From Gammaproteobacteria bacterium GWE2_37_16 (GTDB lineage Bacteria > Pseudomonadota > Gammaproteobacteria > UBA9339): a DNA stretch of 11,384 bases. The stretch is from contig MGXG01000107.1 of the NCBI GenBank assembly GCA_001801285.1, positions 351 through 11,734 of the forward strand, in the 5' to 3' direction. The stretch's first letter is position 1, and the number at the start of each line of letters is the position of its first letter. This document shows positions 1-6,303 of the stretch, piece by piece. The notes under the pieces are model-generated. The model was given only the letters and a program-made list of their open reading frames with translations. It was not told the origin of the DNA and did not search any database. The position numbers were made by a program, and so were the translations under genes.

Positions 1-810
1 GCAATGCGGACCATTGATATTCGCAATGCCTATCTAATGACCGACGCTATGAAAGACGTTATTAGGCAGGGTACCGCTACTAAAGCCCTCTCACTTAATC
101 GCCACGATTTAGCCGGAAAAACAGGAACAACCAATAATCAAAATGATGGTTGGTTTTGTGGCTTTAATGGTGATTTAGTAACTGCCGCTTGGGTAGGTTT
201 CGACAAATCACAATCCATTGGCGAACATGGAAACCAAGATGCGTTGCCAATCTGGATAGATTTCATGGGAGAAGCATTAAATGATAAACCAGAAAATGCT
301 ATGCCTGAACCTGAAGGAATAGTAACTTCACGCATTGACCCACACACGGGGTTACGTGCTGCACCTGGTCAAAAAGGTATTTTCGAGATTTTTGCACGTA
401 AAACTGCGCCAACACAAATTGCATCTGAAACATCTACTTCTGATTCTGATGAAGAAGGAAATGCAGATGAAGCAACTAACCCAACAGAAACAAAATCAGA
501 GGGTGTAGATGCCTTTACTGAACCAGATTCCGCCTCAGCTCCTGTAGTAAATGCGGTTCCTGTAACTCCTAAAGCACAAACATCGCGTATTGTTGAACCT
601 AAAAAGAAACCACTTTCTGTTACCACCTCCCCTATACCTGTTCCAGAGACACAGGAAGTACCGATAGCTGAGGCTCCTGTAGCTTCAATTACCCCCGAAC
701 CTGTTTTCCCTCACCGGCGAGTACCTGCTAAAGCTCCAGCGATCGCCGAGCAACCAGCTACCTCTGAAGCCCCACCAACACCAAAAGATGATGATTCACC
801 GTTATTTTGA
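1..810 (+). CDS. mrcA: Penicillin-binding protein 1A (class A), C-terminal part; 5' end outside the window
   Basis: This is the end of a bifunctional peptidoglycan synthase, an inner-membrane protein whose periplasmic domains polymerise and cross-link glycan strands. The frame is open from base 1, so the true start lies upstream and the ATG at 4 is internal. The transpeptidase signature KTGTTN lies about 40 residues in, followed by NDGWFCGF and AAWVGFD, the usual arrangement after the third active-site motif of PBP1A. The catalytic SxxK and SxN motifs and the glycosyltransferase domain would be upstream. After about residue 130 the sequence becomes a low-complexity tail of about 135 residues, acidic and Ser/Thr-rich at first, then Pro/Ala/Val-rich, ending DDDSPLF. 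Such C-terminal tails are common and variable in this family. Class is fairly sure; 1A rather than another class A type is inferred from the motif context. Confidence 0.93.
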   Translation, partial: AMRTIDIRNAYLMTDAMKDVIRQGTATKALSLNRHDLAGKTGTTNNQNDGWFCGFNGDLVTAAWVGFDKSQSIGEHGNQDALPIWIDFMGEALNDKPENAMPEPEGIVTSRIDPHTGLRAAPGQKGIFEIFARKTAPTQIASETSTSDSDEEGNADEATNPTETKSEGVDAFTEPDSASAPVVNAVPVTPKAQTSRIVEPKKKPLSVTTSPIPVPETQEVPIAEAPVASITPEPVFPHRRVPAKAPAIAEQPATSEAPPTPKDDDSPLF

Positions 811-1162
811 TTGGTGATTGCAGAGAAAGTAAAATTACTTAATTCTTAAGTCGGGGTGGTGCACTTACTTGTTAAACTCAAGGACCTGTGGTTTAGTTTG
901 ACACAAGATTATTTTAATATGTCTTTAATGAAATATTTGAGCGTCAACTGACTGGGGATGGTTTTTTTTGCAAAAATGTGGTCAAATACAGATATAGGAA
1001 AAACTTTAAAAATATGAATATGCAAAGAAAATTGTTTTTTAAAATTCCTTTAAAGGTGACTATGCTAAAATTTAGCTTTTACTTTTTAGTTGTTTTGCCT
1101 ATATAGCAATTCTCTTTACATCTCTTGATTCTCGTTAATTATTTACACTTCTTTTCATAATT
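811..1162. other. Intergenic region between the PBP1A-like gene and the HTH/ASKHA regulator
   Basis: About 350 bases of AT-rich sequence with no credible ORF. It contains a perfect TTGACA at 898-903 but only a poorly spaced TTTAAT (20-nt gap) behind it. A better promoter candidate with a dyad lies near 1063-1076 and is listed separately. A run of eight T at 963-970 follows a short G-rich stretch, but I could not fold a convincing stem in front of it, so no terminator for the upstream gene is called. Confidence 0.5.
1063..1076 (+). promoter_or_regulatory. Candidate extended -10 element overlapped by a 13-bp dyad, upstream of the HTH/ASKHA gene
   Basis: TGCTAAAAT at 1063-1071 reads as an extended -10 (TG, one base, TAAAAT). 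No good -35 is present at the expected distance. The -10 is embedded in the perfect inverted repeat GCTAAA-A-TTTAGC at 1064-1076. A dyad covering the -10 would suit a repressor site, and the adjacent gene encodes an HTH protein, so autoregulation is plausible. The start site and the use of this promoter are inferred only. Confidence 0.3.
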
Positions 1163-2311
1163 ATGAAACGACCGATTTTAAGACAAATATCAGAATCACT
1201 TGAAGAGATCATGCAAAAACGCGGCATATCCGCGAAAGAATTAGCGCAAATGTCAAAAATTGGTTATTCAAGCTTAATCCCCATCCTCAAAGGAAGCCGA
1301 GATTTTGGAGTGACAAAATTGGTCTCTATCATTAATGCACTAGAATGTAGTCCGGAGATGGTGTTTCAAAAAGTTTTAGCCCCAACTAAAAACAATGGGA
1401 ATTACTTAACAACTACAAAAAATAAATATCCCATCCAATATATAGCTGTCTTTGTTTCCATAATAACCACAACCTACTGCATGGTTTATGAAATTAACTC
1501 TAAAACAAAAAAAAAGGCGGTTTTAGCTTTTGACTTAGGCTGCGGACAAAACCCTGATGAATTTATCGATCGTATCGCCAACTCAATTCAAACTATCATC
1601 ATAAAAAATTTCCAATGTAGTGCAAATAATAAAAATATAGCCGTCTTTACCTCAGTACAACAATACGAGGGTACAAATAATCGTATTAAAATTCAAAACA
1701 ACGGAGATAATCTATTTGCCAAATTCGTTATTGAGTCTGACGTCATAACTAATTATCGAGCACTTCTTGGCAACCAAAATGGTATCTGTATTACCATCAA
1801 CGATGGTAGCGTTATTCTGTACAGTACAGACCACGGCAAAAACTTCACCAAACTACAAGGCTATGGTTTCCCTATCGCCGATACCGCAGGGAATCATTGG
1901 CTCGGTTGTGAAGCAATCAAACATGTTATTAACGTTAAAGAAAACATAGAGTCAAACACACTTTTAGCCGACAAAATTTCAACCTGCTTTAACGATGATG
2001 TGAATCTTCTAGCTGAAAATGTGATGTTGAAGCCATGGATAACCTATAACAAAGTTAGCTCCATCGTTAGGGAATTAATGTGTGAAGAAGATAAACCTCG
2101 TGAATTAGTAAAAGAAAGTGCTAATTTATTGTTGCAAAAAATAGAGTCCATTGATAGGCAACTTCAAATTACATTGCCTCTTGTATTAGCTGGAGACTTA
2201 GCTAATATCTATAAACCATTTTTTCCTACCAAAAGGATATCAACATACAAGGATAGTATTCATATTTTATTGCTCAATTATGGCTTGCAAGTATTACAAA
2301 ACCATATGTAG
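1163..2311 (+). CDS. XRE-type HTH regulator fused to a degenerate N-acetylglucosamine-kinase-like (BadF/BadG/BcrA/BcrD) ASKHA domain
   Basis: A 382-aa protein. Residues about 6-66 form an XRE/Cro-type helix-turn-helix (ISAKELAQMSKIGYSSLIPIL), so the N-terminus should bind DNA. Residues about 91-330 follow the layout of the BadF/BadG/BcrA/BcrD family, which includes N-acetylglucosamine kinases: a GCGQNPDEF stretch like the family's G-P-x-N-P segment, then ESDVITNYRALLG like its N-D-A-x-x-A-L-x-G, then NGICITINDGS, then GYGFPIADTAGNHWLGCEA like G-W-G-x-L-L-G-D-E-G-S-G-x-W-I-G. The phosphate-binding motifs are eroded. The first loop, normally DGGGTKT, reads roughly SIITTTY; GTGS reads NDGS; GDEGS reads ADTAG. 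It is therefore probably a ligand-sensing regulator rather than an active kinase. The ATG lacks a clear Shine-Dalgarno. It heads a plus-strand cassette with a radical SAM gene 96 bp downstream. The HTH is clear; the ASKHA assignment comes from motif order and is less sure. Confidence 0.78.
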   Translation: MKRPILRQISESLEEIMQKRGISAKELAQMSKIGYSSLIPILKGSRDFGVTKLVSIINALECSPEMVFQKVLAPTKNNGNYLTTTKNKYPIQYIAVFVSIITTTYCMVYEINSKTKKKAVLAFDLGCGQNPDEFIDRIANSIQTIIIKNFQCSANNKNIAVFTSVQQYEGTNNRIKIQNNGDNLFAKFVIESDVITNYRALLGNQNGICITINDGSVILYSTDHGKNFTKLQGYGFPIADTAGNHWLGCEAIKHVINVKENIESNTLLADKISTCFNDDVNLLAENVMLKPWITYNKVSSIVRELMCEEDKPRELVKESANLLLQKIESIDRQLQITLPLVLAGDLANIYKPFFPTKRISTYKDSIHILLLNYGLQVLQNHM

Positions 2312-2407
2312 CTAGTTAAAAAATATGATAAATCGTATTAGCAAGTAGTTTATGCGTTATTTGCAACATTACTTTTGATAGATTCAGCGAAAGGCATACT
2401 TTGTTTT

Positions 2408-3583
2408 ATGAAACTAAATCTTCTTTCTTTATCCCCAGACTCTTTTGTTTTGGGTCCTCCCCATCTACTTGAACAATTTTATCCCAAAAAGATATTAAAT
2501 ATATTCAATAATACTGAAAAAAAATCATTTGAGACACGGGGTGGTTATGACAAAATAGCCAACTCTATTAGCACCCCTTGGGCAGTGGAAATACATTTAA
2601 CTAGCAACTGTCAATGTAATTGTTTGCACTGCTCATATACGCAACGCAATCAAGACAGTGCTGAATTAAGCTCCTTGACTGTAAATAAGATTCTAGGGTC
2701 AATTAATAATTTAAACATTAGCAGCCTAATATACTCAGGTGGCGGTGATCCTTTAGCTTGGCAAGGAGGTGAATTTGAGGAAATATTAAAAAGAGATGTT
2801 CCTTATAATCAATCTATTGCTACAAATGGCTTAGGAATCATTAACAACTTTACTCCAAAAACCTTACAACTTTTGGATATTTTACAAATCAATGTTAGTG
2901 GTTACAATCAATATAGTTACTCACAAACTACGCAAACAAATAATTTTAATTTATTCATACAAAATATGCATTGGTTATTCAATAATCGTAATAAAAATAC
3001 TACACAAATTACCGGAAAAATAGTAATTAATAATAGAAATTATCTGATGGTAAGAGACTATTTACAATTCTGTATGCAAATGGATTTTGATGTGGTTATA
3101 ATCAAGTTAGCTGGTAATTTCGAACCTGATCAAAATGTTGCATTAAATCTAAATCAAAAACAAAAATTACGCGAACTTATTTACAATTCTCCTGCAATCA
3201 ATTACTACCCAGCACAAATCGATGCTATTGTCACCAATGATAACTCTGTTGAACTACAATTATCCGATAAATGCTGGGCAATAGAATATGGATTGTACAT
3301 GCTTATACGTTCCAACGGCGATGTATTTCCTTGCGTTGCTTCAACCTGTGATACAATGAATAGTATTGGTAATGTTTATGACAGACATATTGAAGAAATT
3401 TGGGAAAGCGTTAAACATAAAGCTGTCAAAAAGAAATTACATCTAGATATGAAATCATGCAAATGCAATTTAAATGTTTGTCGCCATATGCGATACAACC
3501 TTTTATTAGACAAAGTCGTCAGCTCTTCGCAATATATAGAAACTCTACCATATCCAGCCAAATCCAAACCAAAACTACTGTGA
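2408..3583 (+). CDS. Radical SAM protein with SPASM-like C-terminal cysteine domain
   Basis: A 391-aa protein if the ATG at 2408 is used. GAAAGG lies 13 nt before it, whereas the in-frame TTG at 2375 has no ribosome binding site. The CxxxCxxC motif that binds the catalytic [4Fe-4S] cluster is at Cys68, Cys72 and Cys75, with an extra Cys70 inside it. A SAM-binding glycine motif, YSGGGDPLAW, follows at about 109-118. The C-terminal part has the SPASM pattern: Cys289, a G-D-V-F-P-C stretch with Cys309, Cys314, IGNVYD then EIW, and a final CKCNLNVCR (Cys351, 353, 358). These can ligate auxiliary Fe-S clusters. Family members mature ribosomal peptides, activate enzymes or modify sugars and other small molecules. 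I see no neighbouring precursor peptide. The gene ends 14 bp before a HAD gene, so co-transcription is likely. Family is secure; substrate is unknown. Confidence 0.9.
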   Translation: MKLNLLSLSPDSFVLGPPHLLEQFYPKKILNIFNNTEKKSFETRGGYDKIANSISTPWAVEIHLTSNCQCNCLHCSYTQRNQDSAELSSLTVNKILGSINNLNISSLIYSGGGDPLAWQGGEFEEILKRDVPYNQSIATNGLGIINNFTPKTLQLLDILQINVSGYNQYSYSQTTQTNNFNLFIQNMHWLFNNRNKNTTQITGKIVINNRNYLMVRDYLQFCMQMDFDVVIIKLAGNFEPDQNVALNLNQKQKLRELIYNSPAINYYPAQIDAIVTNDNSVELQLSDKCWAIEYGLYMLIRSNGDVFPCVASTCDTMNSIGNVYDRHIEEIWESVKHKAVKKKLHLDMKSCKCNLNVCRHMRYNLLLDKVVSSSQYIETLPYPAKSKPKLL

Positions 3584-3597
3584 ATAGAGAAAATATT

Positions 3598-4386
3598 ATG
3601 CCCCTCATCATCTACGACATCGATGGTACATTAACTCATGTTCATGGCGACATTCAGGACACTAGTGGCTGTGACACCTACGCTTTTTGGCCACTGATTA
3701 GCTATCATTTTTCGGACAACGAAGTTGAATTAAGAAAGATGGTTGCTGATTGGGAAAAATCTATGATCACCGAAAACGATCCTGTTGGTTCGTCGTATAA
3801 AATAATGCAAGCTGGCATTCAAACTTTTCGCGCTAATACGAACTCATCAAGCATTCGTGAATATGCCAAACAAATTACAGAACTATTTGTTAAACATAAA
3901 ATAATTCATCAAAAAGCCATATCTCATTTAGAAAATAGCATACGCAATGGTGCCGTTTGTCTTTTTTCCACAGGAAGTTATCAGGATGGTGCTTACGGCT
4001 TTAGAGATGGACTTGTGGCAAGCGGCACCATAACGCAAGAAATTGCCAATCAAATACTTATTTCCGGGGCTAAAGTTGATTGGGAAAACAAAACCTTGCT
4101 GCATGCCAATGTACGTGAAAGAAAAATTATCGGTTTGGAACAAGCATTAGAGAAACCCGCTTTAGAAATCAGAAATTGTATTAAAGCTGTTTTTGCCGAT
4201 GATCCCTTGGTTAATGACAGAGATATTTTAAATTTAGCGCCCCCGAACAAAGCTTTCGTTATTACTACCGGAAGAAATAGCACTCAAACTATTCCAGACC
4301 GCTACATACGCACCACATGGGATGAAATAATGAAAATAGATAATGATTTTCATGACGATAATCGAGTATTTCCCCATGCAAGATAA
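3598..4386 (+). CDS. HAD-superfamily phosphatase, phosphoserine-phosphatase-like
   Basis: A 262-aa protein. I chose the ATG at 3598 because the HAD motif I sits immediately after it (IIYDIDGTLT, nucleophile Asp7 and general acid Asp9) and a GAGAA lies 6 nt upstream. Starting earlier would overlap the radical SAM gene by more than 100 bp and add unrelated residues. Motif II is Ser124 in CLFSTGS. The stretch GAKVDWENKTLLHANVRERK (157-176) resembles the segment of subfamily IB enzymes that carries the motif III basic residue. Motif IV is FADDPLVNDRDIL, with Asp201, Asp202 and Asp207. All catalytic positions are present, so it is probably an active Mg-dependent phosphatase. The helical cap lies between motifs I and II (about 20-115). 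Substrate unknown; the neighbours suggest it dephosphorylates an intermediate made or used with the radical SAM enzyme. Confidence 0.85.
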   Translation: MPLIIYDIDGTLTHVHGDIQDTSGCDTYAFWPLISYHFSDNEVELRKMVADWEKSMITENDPVGSSYKIMQAGIQTFRANTNSSSIREYAKQITELFVKHKIIHQKAISHLENSIRNGAVCLFSTGSYQDGAYGFRDGLVASGTITQEIANQILISGAKVDWENKTLLHANVRERKIIGLEQALEKPALEIRNCIKAVFADDPLVNDRDILNLAPPNKAFVITTGRNSTQTIPDRYIRTTWDEIMKIDNDFHDDNRVFPHAR

Positions 4387-5023
4387 ATTCACAGAAAATA
4401 AATTTACAACTATTATCTTTGATCTAGGCGGAGTAATAGAAAAAATCGATCCTACCAAAGTCGCTCAATCCTTTGCTAAATCAGGAATGAGTAATGCTGC
4501 AGATTTATTTAGCCTGCTCAAACAATCCAGCGTCTGTTCAGCATTTGAATTGGGCAACATAAGTGAAAAAGATTTCATAAAACATTTACAAACAATGTGT
4601 TACCCCAAAACCTCTGATTTTTTTATAGAAGAAGCATGGTGTGCCAACCAATTGGGAGTATCTAAGAATACCATGCAAACACTGGACCAATTAAAAAACA
4701 ACGGTTTTAAATTATTTATTTTATCGAATACAAATTCAATTCACGCCAAAAAAATCGAAAAAAGTTTTCATCAAACCTATCAGAGAAATTTCAAAAGCCT
4801 TTTTGATGCCGTTTATTATTCTTTTACTCTACATCTACGCAAACCCGACTCAAAAACTTATCAATATGTTTTGAATGATGCTCAATTGTCAGCAGAAAAC
4901 TGCATTTACATAGATGATTTGGAAACAAACCTTGAGCCAGCTAAAAAGCTCGGTGTACACTGCATTCACCATCAAACAAATGAAGAAATAAACACAATTC
5001 CTCTACTTCGCGGTTTTTTATAA
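4376..5023 (+). CDS. HAD-superfamily hydrolase of the YihX / sugar-phosphatase type
   Basis: A 215-aa protein starting at the ATG at 4376. Two earlier in-frame ATGs (4343, 4352) would lengthen the overlap with the preceding HAD gene; at 4376 the overlap is 11 bp, which suggests translational coupling. Motif I is IIFDLGGV (nucleophile Asp16), with Gly18 where most HAD enzymes have the second Asp. The same D-L-G form occurs in E. coli YihX, an active alpha-D-glucose-1-phosphate phosphatase. Motif II is LSNTN (Ser117), motif III is RKPDSKTYQ (Lys156), and motif IV is YIDDLETN (Asp180, Asp181), all in the YihX order. A helical cap covers about residues 22-95. It is not a duplicate of the upstream HAD protein, which has a different subfamily layout. 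Sugar phosphate as substrate is inferred from the YihX similarity. Confidence 0.85.
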   Translation: MQDKFTENKFTTIIFDLGGVIEKIDPTKVAQSFAKSGMSNAADLFSLLKQSSVCSAFELGNISEKDFIKHLQTMCYPKTSDFFIEEAWCANQLGVSKNTMQTLDQLKNNGFKLFILSNTNSIHAKKIEKSFHQTYQRNFKSLFDAVYYSFTLHLRKPDSKTYQYVLNDAQLSAENCIYIDDLETNLEPAKKLGVHCIHHQTNEEINTIPLLRGFL

Positions 5024-5229
5024 AGTTCCTAAAAATAACGATTTTACGCGTCAAACGTATTCATCTTGTAAAAAAATTCAAATCAACTAATCGGGACACA
5101 TGTTTCTCTCAAAGACATGTAAATTAAATTACTATATAAATCAATATGTTATCTTAATGAGATTGAATTTTACGAACATGAAACATTTTCCGCAAAAAAT
5201 AAATCCCTTTAATTAACATTTAATTTTTC

Positions 5230-5259
5230 TTGACAAACACCTTTTGTCAGTTTTATCAT
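5230..5259 (+). promoter_or_regulatory. Sigma70-type promoter candidate
   Basis: A consensus -35 TTGACA at 5230-5235 is followed, after 18 nt, by TATCAT at 5254-5259, which matches five of six consensus -10 bases. Transcription would start near 5266 and run toward the LuxR-type HTH gene and csrA. The -35 and spacer hold a perfect inverted repeat, TGACAAA-N5-TTTGTCA (5231-5249), so a dimeric regulator could block or modulate the promoter. The core elements are seen directly; activity is inferred. Confidence 0.5.
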
Positions 5260-5275
5260 GAGACTATAAAATCTA

Positions 5276-5292
5276 ATTCGATAATATCGAAT
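5276..5292. promoter_or_regulatory. 17-bp perfect palindrome, operator-like
   Basis: ATTCGATA-A-TATCGAAT is an inverted repeat with eight perfectly paired bases per arm around a central A. It lies about 10 bp downstream of the predicted transcription start of the 5230-5259 promoter, a classic position for a repressor site. The binding protein is unknown; the XRE-type and LuxR-type HTH proteins encoded nearby are candidates. Confidence 0.4.
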
Positions 5293-5526
5293 ACGATTTT
5301 AGGGTAAAATTATAAGCATATAGAACAATGCGTGTTCAAATTGGTGAAAATTTCAAAAATAAAAACAACACATTGATTTATATGGTAATTTATTTTACAT
5401 ATCTTGATTGAAACATTATAGAGCGGCTTCTTAATGTAAAACCCCCAATCAACCCAAACCGATATGGACATAGATATTATTGATGGATTTGTATTTTTTT
5501 AAAAATTTATTAGTCACTTAAAATAT

Positions 5527-5775
5527 ATGCAAAACTCCATTCCTTTTGAAAAACATGAAGAATTCTCCTTATCAAAAAGAGAAATAGAATGCTTAGCGGA
5601 AATATTAAAAGAAAAAGCTGTCGATTTCGGTTGTATCGCTAAAGAATTAAATCTATCCAAATATACCGTGCAATTTTACTTAAAAAACATCAAAACCAAA
5701 TTCAACTTGCACAAGACCCTACCGAAAAAAATAAAAATCATCTCAGTGGCAGAGAATTTTTTAAATATACCGTAA
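5527..5775 (+). CDS. Small LuxR-type helix-turn-helix protein, DNA-binding domain only
   Basis: An 82-aa protein that is almost entirely a LuxR/GerE-type HTH domain. LSKREIECLAEIL (15-27) matches the first helix, and IAKELNLSKYTVQFYLKNIKTKF (37-59) matches the scaffold and recognition helices including the conserved TV-x-F/H-Y-L-x-N-I pattern. There is no receiver, autoinducer-binding or PAS domain before it, so activity would be controlled by expression or by a partner. It begins at an ATG with a poor ribosome binding site. It lies 93 bp upstream of csrA on the same strand and could share a transcript. It may be a remnant of a longer LuxR-family regulator, but the frame is intact. Confidence 0.75.
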   Translation: MQNSIPFEKHEEFSLSKREIECLAEILKEKAVDFGCIAKELNLSKYTVQFYLKNIKTKFNLHKTLPKKIKIISVAENFLNIP

Positions 5776-5825
5776 CAACGAAATTTAGCTATGATTTAAT
5801 TAATAGACTTAATGCGCTGGTCAAA

Positions 5826-5838
5826 GCCTGCGGCTACA
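5826..5838 (+). repeat. Dispersed GGCTACA-type repeat copy, upstream of csrA
   Basis: GCCTGCGGCTACA lies 30 bp before the csrA start. The same GGCTAC/GTAGCC core, often joined to GCTTGCG or GCCT, recurs at 9412-9434, 9479-9501, 10571-10584 and 10600-10613 in this window, always outside genes. This is a half-site of that family without a visible partner arm. Confidence 0.45.
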
Positions 5839-5856
5839 GTGTTAAACCAAAAATTC

Positions 5857-5860
5857 GGAG
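5857..5860 (+). promoter_or_regulatory. Ribosome binding site of csrA containing a GGA
   Basis: GGAG sits 8 nt before the ATG at 5869 and decides this start over the in-frame ATG at 5812, which would add 19 residues never found in CsrA. CsrA proteins bind GGA motifs that overlap ribosome binding sites, so this site could mediate autoregulation. That role is inferred. Confidence 0.6.
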
Positions 5861-5868
5861 ATTTTAAA

Positions 5869-6075
5869 ATGCTAATCTTAACCCGTCATGCAAACCAATC
5901 CATCATCATTGGCGAGGGGGATGATCAAATTATCATTACCTTGTTAGAAACATCGCGCCGTCAATCACGTATTGGAATTAAAGCTCCAAAAAAAATCTCT
6001 GTCCATCGCGAGGAAGTCTATGAAAAAATCATGATCAAACGTCAACAAAGCAATTTATTGAAAGAAGATAAATAA
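5869..6075 (+). CDS. csrA: CsrA/RsmA-family carbon storage regulator (paralogue)
   Basis: A 68-aa RNA-binding protein. CsrA dimers bind GGA motifs in mRNA leaders and alter translation and stability. In Legionella and relatives they control the switch between replicative and transmissive phases, including Dot/Icm-dependent functions. The N-terminus MLILTRHANQSIIIG and the core SRIGIKAPKKISVHREEVYEKI match the family closely. The two RNA-contacting arginines (Arg6 and Arg44 in E. coli) correspond to Arg6 and Arg47 here. A three-residue insertion in the first loop (GEGDDQ) explains the offset. The C-terminus is slightly long and Lys/Gln-rich. It differs enough from housekeeping CsrA that it is probably one of several paralogues. 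It is convergent with icmB. Confidence 0.93.
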   Translation: MLILTRHANQSIIIGEGDDQIIITLLETSRRQSRIGIKAPKKISVHREEVYEKIMIKRQQSNLLKEDK

Positions 6076-6261
6076 TTTCAATGTAATATTAAAAATAGCA
6101 TATAACAATGAAATCAGTTCTTAAAAATTAATCTTACTGATCTTGCTACAATTGCGTGGACACAACGAAATGTCTAAAAGACAAACAAGATAATACAATA
6201 GATAATGTAAATTAAACGCCGTTAACTTATATACAGGAAACACACGATAAAACTCAAACAA

Positions 6262-6296
6262 AGCTTGCAGCTATGAGCTTATGACCTACAGCTACA
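6262..6296. repeat. Short heptamer-phased AGCT repeat near the 3' end of icmB
   Basis: AGCT recurs at 6262, 6269, 6276 and 6290, with GACC at 6283, so five 7-bp units lie in phase. The flanking words (GCTTGCA, CAGCTACA) resemble the GCTTGCGGCTAC repeat family seen between other genes here. It sits just past the icmB stop in the csrA/icmB convergent gap. No clear stem plus T-run terminator could be drawn from it. Confidence 0.35.
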
Positions 6297-6303
6297 AAAA
6301 AGC

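Larger units (their letters stand above)
5024..5526. other. Long AT-rich intergenic region between the HAD cassette and the LuxR-type HTH gene
   Basis: About 500 bases without a convincing gene. A near-palindrome, ACATGT with a 17-nt gap to a second ACATGT of similar flanks, lies at 5098-5120. A strong promoter-like site and two perfect dyads lie at 5230-5292 and are listed separately. A 27-codon ORF (5328-5411) is present but has no ribosome binding site and is not called. If the promoter is used, the LuxR-type gene would carry a leader of about 260 nt, which could also hold a small RNA. I could not define RNA ends or a terminator. Confidence 0.45.

Noticed and set aside
898..929. TTGACA promoter upstream of the HTH/ASKHA gene
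   Set aside because: The -35 is perfect, but the only -10-like hexamer is at 20 nt spacing and it lies more than 200 bp from the gene, so it is not called as a promoter.
2375..2407. TTG start for the radical SAM gene
   Set aside because: No Shine-Dalgarno precedes it, and the ATG at 2408 has GAAAGG upstream.
3457..3597. In-frame extension of the first HAD gene to an ATG inside the radical SAM gene
   Set aside because: It would overlap the coding radical SAM C-terminus by about 127 bp and add residues unlike any HAD N-terminus. Motif I follows directly after the ATG at 3598.
5328..5411. 27-codon ORF downstream of the 5230-5259 promoter, with a hydrophobic C-terminal half
   Set aside because: There is no ribosome binding site, the region is very AT-rich, and an ORF of this length is expected by chance. 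Kept only as a note within the intergenic entry.
5812..5868. Upstream ATG for csrA adding 19 residues
   Set aside because: It would run through the dispersed repeat at 5826-5838. CsrA proteins begin at MLILTR, and GGAG supports the ATG at 5869.
6169..6182. Small hairpin TGTCT-AAA-AGACA as a terminator between csrA and icmB
   Set aside because: The five-base AT-containing stem has no T-run after it on either strand.
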